Both the position numbers and the translations under genes were made by a program. The notes under the pieces were generated by a model, which did not search any database, was not told the origin of the DNA, and saw nothing but the letters and a program-made list of their open reading frames with translations. This document shows, in pieces, positions 33,158 to 44,023 of a stretch of 64,000 nucleotides of DNA; the stretch's first letter is position 1, and every line of letters begins with the position of its first letter. This DNA is from Companilactobacillus suantsaicola (GTDB taxonomy: Bacteria > Bacillota > Bacilli > Lactobacillales > Lactobacillaceae): NCBI RefSeq assembly GCF_004745525.1, contig NZ_RKLY01000010.1:1-64000 (forward strand). Reading direction: 5' to 3'.

Positions 33158-33320
33158 TAGTCTGGAGTAACAGCTCTGGGAAATGCTCAGCCGTGAAATT
33201 TTTGTTAATGCTTTAGCATTTACAAAAAGGCCAATCTTGGAGATTGCGCGTACTTTGCGTAAGCTTCAAGTTGTGCCCACAGCGTTCCAGCGTTTCCCAG
33301 AGCTGTTGCGGAAGACGGCA
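33158..33320 (+). repeat. Family A structured repeat, copy 6
   Basis: Closing stem AACAGCTCTGGGAAA/TTTCCCAGAGCTGTT, unrelated to copies 1 and 4 but perfectly paired. Middle hairpin TTTTTGTTAATGC-TTTA-GCATTTACAAAAA. Third arm CTTGGAG...CTTCAAG. Ends TAGTCTGGA and CGGAAGACGGCA are conserved. Confidence 0.88.
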
Positions 33321-33435
33321 TCTAACCACCAACAACAAAAAAGAACGACACCAAATAAAATTTACCTCGAGACATAATAATAGAATATCAAGATAATTAT
33401 TGTTAAGGTGAAAACATATGAGGAGGTAATTATTG

Positions 33436-34077
33436 ATGAAAGTACTTATTATTGGTGCACACGGTAAAGTTGGCCGTTTGCTAGTAAATGAATTGCAAGA
33501 TAGAAAAGTTGACGTGGTTGCTGGTTTGAGAAAAGAAGAACAGATCAAGTCATATCAAGCAGATGGGATTGCTACACAATACATCGACTTGACGGCACCA
33601 TTTGCTGAAATTAAGCAATCTATCGCCGAATCAAAAGCTGATGCAGTGGTCTTTAGTGCCGGTGCTGGTGGCGCAAGTGATGGATTGACAATTGAGATTG
33701 ATCTCGATGGAGCTATTAAGACGATGGATGCAACTGAACAATTAGGCATCAAGCGTTATGTAATGGTCAGTGCTGTCTTTAGTGATGATCCAAGTAAGTG
33801 GGGTGCTTCAGGTATTAGACCTTATTACACAGCTAAACACTATGCTGACAAGTATTTGCGCAGTACGAACTTAGATTATACAATCGTTCATCCAGGAACT
33901 TTGACCGATGAAGCTGCTAATGAAAAAATCAATCTTCAAAGTAATTACGAAGGTGGTTCAGTTCCAAGAGCTGACGTTGCTAAAGTAATTGCTCAATCAC
34001 TTGAAACACCTTCAACAATCAAGAAGGACATCAATTTTGTTTCTGGTGATGAACCAATTGATGAAGTTGTCAGATAG
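33436..34077 (+). CDS. NAD(P)-binding Rossmann protein (SDR/NmrA-like)
   Basis: A 213-residue cytoplasmic protein of the atypical SDR family (YwnB/YhfK-like). The dinucleotide motif is GAHGKVG (8-14), an atypical-SDR variant of GxxGxxG. Later motifs are VVFSAGAG, KRYVMVSAVFSDDPS, YYTAKHYADKYLR and YTIVHPGTL. These proteins act as NAD(P)H-dependent reductases or redox sensors; the substrate is unknown. AGGAGG lies 9 nt before the chosen ATG; a TTG just upstream is too close. The stop codon leads straight into a family B remnant. Confidence 0.88.
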   Translation: MKVLIIGAHGKVGRLLVNELQDRKVDVVAGLRKEEQIKSYQADGIATQYIDLTAPFAEIKQSIAESKADAVVFSAGAGGASDGLTIEIDLDGAIKTMDATEQLGIKRYVMVSAVFSDDPSKWGASGIRPYYTAKHYADKYLRSTNLDYTIVHPGTLTDEAANEKINLQSNYEGGSVPRADVAKVIAQSLETPSTIKKDINFVSGDEPIDEVVR

Positions 34078-34101
34078 AGAGCGGAACAAGCCAGTTTAGA
34101 T
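34078..34101 (+). repeat. Family B remnant (5' end only)
   Basis: AGAGCGGAACAAGCCAGTTT, directly after the stop codon, matches the family B 5' end (AGAGAGTGGAACAAGCC of the copy at 55404). The rest is replaced by a terminator. Confidence 0.6.
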
Positions 34102-34147
34102 AAAAAAAGTCGCGTGATCACTATTTTGATCACACGACTATTTTTTT
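34102..34147. terminator. Bidirectional terminator between convergent genes
   Basis: Arms AGTCGCGTGATCA and TGATCACACGACT with A and T runs outside. It overlaps the last bases of the MFS gene. Confidence 0.85.
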
Positions 34148-35294
34148 ATCCCAAAAGCTTTCGATTGAACCAATAAATCAAAACAATCAATGGCAGAGTG
34201 AGCATCATGATAGGGTAGAACCAGGTCATTGGCAAGAAATTGCTAATCAGACCACCGATAATTGGTCCCAGCGACATGCCTAAATCGACGCCGACAAAGA
34301 AGGTACTGTTGGCAATCCCGTGCTCATCTTGATTGACGACCATCAAAGCTTTCGCCTGGCAAATTGAGAACATCAAACCGTATCCCACTGCTAGACCAGT
34401 GGTACTTATCAACAGATAAAATAAGTTAGTCAGATGGGTCAAGCCGATTAGACCAATTAAATTACCGACTAAACTTAGCCACAAGAATTTCTTGAAAGGA
34501 ATGCGGTCAAACAAATCACGCATCAAAATTCGCAGAACTAACAAAATAACCGCATAAATAGGAAAGAAGATTCCCGCTGAAACGTTGAGGTGGAGTCGAG
34601 TAATGTAGCTGACTAGATAAGTTTGGGTAGCAAAATATGGTAAAGAGAATAACAGTAAAATAATTGCAATAGGGACAACTTTAGGATGGACAATTCGAAG
34701 TCGTCTCTTTTTGGTAGTTTTTAAAATGGTAGGTAAACCACGATTGGTGACGAATTGGATGATAATTATCAATAGGAAACTAGATGCAGCAGCAACCCAA
34801 AATGAAGCTTGGTGACCAACATGTTTGTAGAGAAAAATACTGATCGCCGGCCCACAAGCCATACCGAGTGCGTTGGCAAGACCATAAATTCCCATACCAG
34901 CACCAACACGAGTCGGTGGTAAGAGATCAGCAATCCAAGTCGACATACAGACCGAGCACATCGTATAACCAATTCCGTTGATAATTCTTAAACCGGTAAT
35001 GATAGCCAAATTAGTCGTTAAACCATAACCAAGATTGGCGATTAATAAAAAACTAGCCCCAATCATAGTTAACTGATATTTAGAAATTCGATCAGTCAGA
35101 TTACCAGCAATCGGTCGCAGTAAAAGTGAAGTGATGTTCATAATACCAGCAATTAAACCGGCAATGGCACTAGTAGCTCCAATACTTTGAGTGAATTCGG
35201 CAATGATCGGCGTGATCAACATCGAGCTCATCATATAGAAGAAACTAGCAATCAAAACGAGTGTAACATTAGTAGTAAATAATCTTTTTTTCAT
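34146..35294 (-). CDS. MFS transporter
   Basis: A 382-residue major facilitator with 12 predicted membrane segments. The loop-2 motif appears as GNLTDRISKYQLTMIGA (about 64-80). Overall it resembles the drug/proton antiporter type, but the substrate cannot be told. The start ATG has an AAAAAGAGATATT region upstream. Monocistronic on the minus strand. Confidence 0.85.
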   Translation of the reverse strand: MKKRLFTTNVTLVLIASFFYMMSSMLITPIIAEFTQSIGATSAIAGLIAGIMNITSLLLRPIAGNLTDRISKYQLTMIGASFLLIANLGYGLTTNLAIITGLRIINGIGYTMCSVCMSTWIADLLPPTRVGAGMGIYGLANALGMACGPAISIFLYKHVGHQASFWVAAASSFLLIIIIQFVTNRGLPTILKTTKKRRLRIVHPKVVPIAIILLLFSLPYFATQTYLVSYITRLHLNVSAGIFFPIYAVILLVLRILMRDLFDRIPFKKFLWLSLVGNLIGLIGLTHLTNLFYLLISTTGLAVGYGLMFSICQAKALMVVNQDEHGIANSTFFVGVDLGMSLGPIIGGLISNFLPMTWFYPIMMLTLPLIVLIYWFNRKLLG

Positions 35295-35385
35295 AAATAA
35301 TATCTCTTTTTATAATTTGTTCCATTAGAAATATTATAATTTTCATTTTTCTTTTGCAAATGAATAGAAATAAGACCTGGTGGAA

Positions 35386-35429
35386 CAAAAAAACTCGATT
35401 GGCCGTATCTGAGCCCAATCGAGTTTTTT
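35386..35429. terminator. Bidirectional terminator
   Basis: Arms AAAACTCGATTGG and CCAATCGAGTTTT. It ends the minus-strand gene at 35449. Confidence 0.85.
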
Positions 35430-35448
35430 GTGGAAGACGAAATACTTA

Positions 35449-35811
35449 TTATGCCAAAGAAGTTTCCGGAACAAAGCCGTGTTTCTTCTCTAGCTTGTGA
35501 GAAATAGTTGTTCTGAGATGTTCATTTTCAAAAACAACTTGTGTGAATTCATTTCGACCTAGAAAACGAGCAACTTGTTTTGAAAAATAATTAGTCTTTA
35601 ACAGATCACGTTTCTTAGAACGTTTCATAAAACGTTGAATGAATTTATTGATTATTAAATCGCCAAATTTAATAACAAGTGGGATTCTGATTTGTTTGGT
35701 GTTAGCGGTATACCAAACTTTTTGATTATCAAGTGTGATAATGAGTTCGTCACCACCAACATAGGGAATCTTCTTTGTATTCATGGCTACAACAGCAATA
35801 TTTTTTGTCAT
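35449..35811 (-). CDS. Hypothetical protein
   Basis: A 120-residue basic protein (MTKNIAVVAMNTKKIPYVGGDE...). The middle has a KRSKKRD cluster. I do not recognise a family; no signal peptide or membrane segment is seen. AAGGAG lies 8 nt before the chosen ATG, with a TTG 6 bp earlier less likely. A cre consensus match lies 166 bp upstream. Confidence 0.6.
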   Translation of the reverse strand: MTKNIAVVAMNTKKIPYVGGDELIITLDNQKVWYTANTKQIRIPLVIKFGDLIINKFIQRFMKRSKKRDLLKTNYFSKQVARFLGRNEFTQVVFENEHLRTTISHKLEKKHGFVPETSLA

Positions 35812-35976
35812 ATTCAAGACTCCTTATTATGTTTATTTATTAGCATAATATCATAATAAAATTTATATCGGTTCAAAAAAGAATTACTCATAGAATGATT
35901 TATGCTTCTATCCCCGTTAACTCAAGTATAGTCGAGTTTATAGACATTTTGTAGCGTTATTTCGATGGTTATCAGT

Positions 35977-35991
35977 TGACAGCGTTTCCAA
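35977..35991 (-). promoter_or_regulatory. Perfect cre consensus match
   Basis: TGACAGCGTTTCCAA fits the reverse complement of WTGNAANCGNWNNCW at every fixed position. It lies between two minus-strand genes, about 160 bp before the start of the 120-aa gene. CcpA control of that gene is inference. Confidence 0.55.
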
Positions 35992-36057
35992 AATATCTGA
36001 TTAATATTTTGACCAACTTTATTAAAGCAAAACATTAATAAAGGTAGCTTAAAAAGG

Positions 36058-36516
36058 CTATTTTGTCAGCAAATTTATCGCATTGAGTAAAATTTTTTCC
36101 ATCACCGAAACAAAAGCTGCGATTGTCAAAGGGATGAAAATTAATATCAGAGCTAAGATGATAATTCCTGGCGTGTTATCGATTTTGGCGGCCGAATAGG
36201 CTAGGGGGATGATTGCTAAAAATAAAATTGTGCAGCTAATTAGTGAATAGCGAATCTTTCTGACATAGCTTAGTGCCTTTTCAGTGAAAAAGTTATTCGT
36301 GCTAAGGAGTTTGTATAACTGAAACAAATAAAAACTGATGATTAGGATTATAATAGTGGCGATAAAAACAGGTATGCTAGTCATGGTGATTAGATTAAAG
36401 CTTGGTTTATTTTGAAGAGAACTAAGAATTTCCAGTAATAACATAAGTGAGAAGAGAGAAACGAATAGATCAGCGATAATTGTAATCGTTTTGAGCCAGA
36501 AAGTATTGATTTTCAT
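36058..36516 (-). CDS. DUF2975 membrane protein
   Basis: A 152-residue protein with four membrane segments (about 8-30, 44-68, 92-112, 118-140), matching the DUF2975 family. The conserved stretch between segments 2 and 3 (YKLLSTNNFFTEKALSYVRKIRYSLI, about 70-95) is characteristic. Family members are usually followed by a small XRE-type regulator; none is present in the 246 bp downstream. The ATG follows AAAAGAGGTC; the open frame extends 26 codons further but without a ribosome site. Confidence 0.78.
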   Translation of the reverse strand: MKINTFWLKTITIIADLFVSLFSLMLLLEILSSLQNKPSFNLITMTSIPVFIATIIILIISFYLFQLYKLLSTNNFFTEKALSYVRKIRYSLISCTILFLAIIPLAYSAAKIDNTPGIIILALILIFIPLTIAAFVSVMEKILLNAINLLTK

Positions 36517-36657
36517 AGTTTTGACCTCTTTTTTGATTAGGAATAGTTTACTTGAAATTTTATCGAAAAACAATATAAACATATCGAATAACAATGGATA
36601 ATGATTGTGTGATTACTAAATTATTTATTTTTGGCATAAAAATTTTCTAAAAATGAC

Positions 36658-36686
36658 TTGACTTAGTTTTAAGAAAACGCTAACAT
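36658..36686 (+). promoter_or_regulatory. Promoter and cre of the beta-glucoside operon
   Basis: TTGACT (36658-36663), 17 bp spacer and TAACAT (36681-36686). AAGAAAACGCTAACA (36671-36685) matches the cre consensus with one mismatch and covers the -10 box, so CcpA would block initiation directly. Confidence 0.7.
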
Positions 36687-36703
36687 AGTGCTCGTAAACA
36701 AAA

Positions 36704-36780
36704 GAGCGTGTTACTGATTCGATCAGGCATAAACCTACTGAGCTGTTACACTATTAGTGTACGGTTAGTGGGTATTTTTT
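36704..36780 (+). promoter_or_regulatory. LicT-type antiterminator (RAT) and terminator 1
   Basis: GCGTGTTACTGATTCGATCA followed by GGCATAAACC is a ribonucleic antiterminator of the LicT/SacY class. It overlaps a terminator (ACCTACT...GTTACACT and AGTGTAC...AGTGGGT, then seven T). LicT binding would let RNA polymerase read into licT. Confidence 0.8.
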
Positions 36781-36798
36781 TTGAGGAGGTATGGATTT

Positions 36799-37635
36799 TT
36801 GAAATTTGTCAAAAATTATAATAATAATGCCGCCCTTGTCGTCGATGACGAAAACGTTGAATGGATGATTGTTGGAAAGGGAATTGGATTTGGAAAGAAA
36901 CCGGGGGATTTGGTGGACGCATCAAAAATCACTCAGAAATTCAAGTCTGTTAATAATGATGAGCTTGATACTTTAGAAGAGTACGATGAATCGATTATCA
37001 ACGTCACTTCCGATATTGTTCAGGATGCTGAAAGCTTTTTGAAGGTTAAATTCAATGACCATCAATATTTGATTTTAGCTGACCATATCAATTTTGCTTA
37101 TGTACGCGCTCAAGATGGAATCGAGTTTACAGATCGAGCTGTTAGTTGGGAAGTAAAGAAATTATTTCCTAAAGAATATGAGGCTTCAGCTCGAGCAATC
37201 GAAATTATTAAAAAGGATTTGGACGTTGTATTTCCTAAAGGTGAGCTGGTTTTTCTGACTTATCATTTCGTTAATCTCGAAAATGAGAAGGAAAGTTTGC
37301 AAGATACGATTCAAGTTTCTAAGATGATTGCTGATATTATCAATATTATTCAAATAAGCTATCATACGACTTTAGATGATGAATCATTCAATTACAGTCG
37401 TCTGGTGTCACACTTGCGATATTTTCTAATTAGAAAATTGAAATCTAGTCAAGTTTCAAGCGAACAATTGGATCCGAGTTTATTGAAACTGATGATTGCT
37501 AAGTATCCAGATGAGAACAATACAGTCCAAAAGATTTCGACATTTTTACGCAATACTAAAGGATGGGCACTCTCTGAAAATGATCAAGTTTACTTGATTT
37601 TACACGTTTGGCGAGTGACCCATCGAAACAATTAA
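36799..37635 (+). CDS. licT: BglG/LicT transcriptional antiterminator
   Basis: A 278-residue RNA-binding antiterminator. The CAT-RBD domain is at 1-55 (KNYNNNAALVVDDENVEWM, GKGIGFGKKPGD). Two PRDs follow (about 65-165, with LADHINFA, and 170-278, with LTYHFVNLE), whose His residues are phosphorylated by the PTS. The start is TTG, 9 nt after GAGGAGG. It is preceded by one RAT/terminator and followed by a second one before bglP, so it should control its own synthesis and that of the permease. Confidence 0.92.
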   Translation: MKFVKNYNNNAALVVDDENVEWMIVGKGIGFGKKPGDLVDASKITQKFKSVNNDELDTLEEYDESIINVTSDIVQDAESFLKVKFNDHQYLILADHINFAYVRAQDGIEFTDRAVSWEVKKLFPKEYEASARAIEIIKKDLDVVFPKGELVFLTYHFVNLENEKESLQDTIQVSKMIADIINIIQISYHTTLDDESFNYSRLVSHLRYFLIRKLKSSQVSSEQLDPSLLKLMIAKYPDENNTVQKISTFLRNTKGWALSENDQVYLILHVWRVTHRNN

Positions 37636-37643
37636 ATATAAAA

Positions 37644-39734
<2,091 letters not shown>

Positions 39735-39751
39735 AACTTGTTTTCTGAAGA

Positions 39752-39766
39752 AAGAAAACGTTAACA
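39752..39766 (+). promoter_or_regulatory. cre site before the GH1 gene
   Basis: AAGAAAACGTTAACA matches the cre consensus with one mismatch and is almost the same as the site at 36671. It suggests an additional promoter or a CcpA roadblock between bglP and the GH1 gene. Confidence 0.6.
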
Positions 39767-39797
39767 TATAACTATATTGAGATGAAGGAGATATTAA

Positions 39798-41252
<1,455 letters not shown>

Positions 41253-41254
41253 TA

Positions 41255-41285
41255 AAAAGCTCTCACATAGTGGGGGCTTTTTTTG
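41255..41285 (+). terminator. Terminator of the beta-glucoside operon
   Basis: Arms AAAGCTCTCAC and GTGGGGGCTTT followed by T residues. Confidence 0.85.
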
Positions 41286-41370
41286 TATGAAATTTTAAGG
41301 CATCTTGATTGCGAAATTGAAATTTTCCTTCCATAATTAAGATAGAAGTATAAAAGAGGTAGTGTTTTTT

Positions 41371-41565
41371 ATGAAAGATAAGGTCCCGAAAGTTACTTTA
41401 GGAATTTCAATATTGGTTTTTATGATTTTGGCGATTGGATCATTTTTCTATAATCAACCACATGCTCTATTGGCATTGTTTGCTGTGATTGTGTTGTCGA
41501 TAGTTTATTTAGGCGGTATGGAAAAGAATCATAAAGATTTTATGGATCATCATAAGCGTGAATAA
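41371..41565 (+). CDS. Small two-helix membrane protein
   Basis: A 64-residue protein with two hydrophobic segments (about 8-27 and 31-48) and a His/Lys-rich tail (HKDFMDHHKRE). No family is recognised. AAGAGG lies upstream of the ATG; a GTG 9 bp earlier abuts this site. It is flanked by terminators and thus monocistronic. Confidence 0.6.
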   Translation: MKDKVPKVTLGISILVFMILAIGSFFYNQPHALLALFAVIVLSIVYLGGMEKNHKDFMDHHKRE

Positions 41566-41600
41566 CGTTCAAATTTCAAAAAAAATACATAATAGTTAAA

Positions 41601-41638
41601 AAAAGAAGGTGTTTTCTGATGAAAGCGCCTTCTTTTTT
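41601..41638 (+). terminator. Terminator
   Basis: Arms GAAGGTGTTTTC and GAAAGCGCCTTC followed by six T. Confidence 0.8.
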
Positions 41639-41699
41639 CCTTAAATCCTGATATTCTATATACATAGGGTCATATTATATATGTCAGGGAGATACTACG

Positions 41700-43910
41700 A
41701 TGAAGAAAATGCGGACGGTAATTTTAACGAGTATTTTGTTATCAGCAACAGTTTTGGGAAGTAATGTTTCACTAATTGATGCGGCGTCTAAGAAGAGTAC
41801 GCCGATTTTGGTTAAAAGTGAATTGACCGACCAAGAAAAAGCCTTGTATGTGAAGGATGCGAGAACAAAGGAATCAAGTATTTCTGATTTTGCTCCGAGA
41901 GTACTTTTTTCAACTTTAGAAGATGGTGAAAATTTGCCAATGGCTCCAATTTTTGAAAGTGGTACTGTTTCTGCAGAAAATTATGAAGAAGTTTTGGCTA
42001 AAGAGTTAGGTGTCGTGGACGATAGTTTTAAACCATTGACAATGAATGTCAAATCAATTGATGAATCACATGGATTCATTAATCAAGTTAGTTATACAGA
42101 CCCAGAAACGAATACGACAAAGACTTTTAATATTGATTACCAATTAAAAAGTCCTGAAGTCAGTGATGGTTTGCAGTATGCCTTGAATTTTAAGTATGGG
42201 ACTTCTCTTGAGAAGTATCGTTTGATTATTGAAGAAGGTAATAAGGGAAGTAATTTAAATACTGATTCTAGTAATATACAGGCAACCGCCAAAAATGGAA
42301 CAGATATGAAAGGTAATAAAGATACAGCTACTGTTTCATTAACACACGGTTTGGATGAGAATTTTGGTGAAACGAATTCAGAGGTCACTTTTACTACCAA
42401 AGATGATTTGTATGATGTTCCTGATGTAGTAACTACTAGGGAAGTAAAGGTCTTTAAAGAACCTGATTGGTCTAAAGTTAATGCGTCGATTCAATTAGGT
42501 GATAAAGATATTTTAGATGCTTCGACAAGTTTAAAAGATGAAAACGGCAACGATTATATGGTGACAATTACTAATCCTGAAGATATCAATATAAATAAAG
42601 CCGGGACTTACGAAGCTAAATTTAAAGCAATTGGTATGAACATTAGTCCGGCGGAAGAGTACGGAACAGGTAAAAATATTTCGTATACTAAAACGATTCC
42701 GATTACTGTTTCAGATGATAAGTCAGAAGTTAATTATAATTATTTGGTAGTCGATAAAAAGACTGGTAATACAATAGCTTCACAGTCAGGTTCAGCGGCT
42801 GATGGTACAAGTATCACACTTGATAAAGCTAATTTACCGACGGGATACACATTAACAGATGCACAAAAGACATTTACGGTCGATGCTAAGAATCCAACTA
42901 AAGTAGCAACAGTTGCTAAAGATGTCGATTATACGATTACGTTTGTTGATAAAGATAACCAAGAAAAAGTTGGCCAAATAAGCGATACAGGTAAGGAAGG
43001 TGAGTCAAGATTAGTTACAGCTCCTGACGGCTATACCTTAGATGATAGTACCGACATGATTTATACACTCGACAGCACTGAACCAGAAAAAACTATTTTA
43101 GTTTCTAAAGGCAGTATTTTGACTCAAGATTTGAATTATACAATTAAATACACCGATGTTGATACTGACAAAGTTATTTCCGAGAAAAAAGGAACTGGTA
43201 AACTTGGTGATCAAATTACGGCTGTCGCACCCGATGGTTATGTGATTACCGATTTGACTTCTGCTGGATTCACTTTGACTAAAGATGATGATTCATTCAC
43301 TTGTTATGTCAAAAAAGCTGATACGCCATACAACGTCACTTATGTTGATCAAGATACCGATGAAGAAGTAGGTACACAAAAAGGATTAGGAATTGTTGGT
43401 GAAAAAATCACTTTGAAAACACCAGCTGGCTACACTTTTGTGAATGCCAACGATGCGACTTATGAAGTTGATAAAGACAATCCCAACGCCAAAATTTTTG
43501 TAAAACAATCGACTCTGACGGAAGACAATTTGCTCACAACTCATCCATATGAAGGTTACGTTGAAATTTATGACGAAAACGGTAAATTGAATAAGGATGT
43601 TGTTCTTTCGCAAAATACTGACTGGGCCACTGATCAGAAGAAAACAATTGATGGCGTAGACTATTATCGAGTAGCGACGAACCAATATGTCAAAGCCGAT
43701 TCAGTGTATGTTTACTCACCACTCACGGGAGTCGTTACAACTTCAAAAGTGACTCCGGTTTATAATTCCAAAGGCCAATTAGTACTCGATCGAGCTTTGG
43801 ACAAAGATGCTCCATGGTATTCAGATAGAATTTCTAAAATAAAAGGTGAAAAAATGTATCGTGTTGCGACTGATGAATGGGTCAAGGCAAGCGATGTAAC
43901 CGAACAATAA
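41700..43910 (+). CDS. MucBP/SLAP-domain surface protein 1
   Basis: A 736-residue exported protein. The signal peptide is at about 1-30 (ending VSLIDAAS). Residues 40-340 form a non-repetitive region. Four MucBP-like repeats of about 75 residues follow (starts near VNYNYLVVDKKTG, YTITFVDKDNQ, YTIKYTDVDTD, YNVTYVDQDTD). At the C-terminus are two SLAP-like modules (IYDENGKLNKDV...YYRVATNQYVKA and VYNSKGQLVLDR...MYRVATDEWVKA), which anchor S-layer-type proteins to the wall. There is no LPXTG motif. It is a tandem paralogue of the next gene. Adhesion to mucus glycans is inferred. Confidence 0.8.
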   Translation: MKKMRTVILTSILLSATVLGSNVSLIDAASKKSTPILVKSELTDQEKALYVKDARTKESSISDFAPRVLFSTLEDGENLPMAPIFESGTVSAENYEEVLAKELGVVDDSFKPLTMNVKSIDESHGFINQVSYTDPETNTTKTFNIDYQLKSPEVSDGLQYALNFKYGTSLEKYRLIIEEGNKGSNLNTDSSNIQATAKNGTDMKGNKDTATVSLTHGLDENFGETNSEVTFTTKDDLYDVPDVVTTREVKVFKEPDWSKVNASIQLGDKDILDASTSLKDENGNDYMVTITNPEDININKAGTYEAKFKAIGMNISPAEEYGTGKNISYTKTIPITVSDDKSEVNYNYLVVDKKTGNTIASQSGSAADGTSITLDKANLPTGYTLTDAQKTFTVDAKNPTKVATVAKDVDYTITFVDKDNQEKVGQISDTGKEGESRLVTAPDGYTLDDSTDMIYTLDSTEPEKTILVSKGSILTQDLNYTIKYTDVDTDKVISEKKGTGKLGDQITAVAPDGYVITDLTSAGFTLTKDDDSFTCYVKKADTPYNVTYVDQDTDEEVGTQKGLGIVGEKITLKTPAGYTFVNANDATYEVDKDNPNAKIFVKQSTLTEDNLLTTHPYEGYVEIYDENGKLNKDVVLSQNTDWATDQKKTIDGVDYYRVATNQYVKADSVYVYSPLTGVVTTSKVTPVYNSKGQLVLDRALDKDAPWYSDRISKIKGEKMYRVATDEWVKASDVTEQ

Positions 43911-43959
43911 AAAAGAGGAACCACTTTTGAAAAAAACTTCAAAAATGGCTCCTTTTTTA
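43910..43959 (+). terminator. Terminator between the two surface-protein genes
   Basis: Arms AAGAGGAACCACTTTTGAA and TTCAAAAATGGCTCC followed by T residues, starting at the stop codon. The paralogues are therefore separate transcripts. Confidence 0.8.
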
Positions 43960-44023
43960 ATGCAAGACTGCTATGCTTTATGTGTTAAGAAGATAAATAT
44001 TATAGTCAGGGAGATATTTATTT

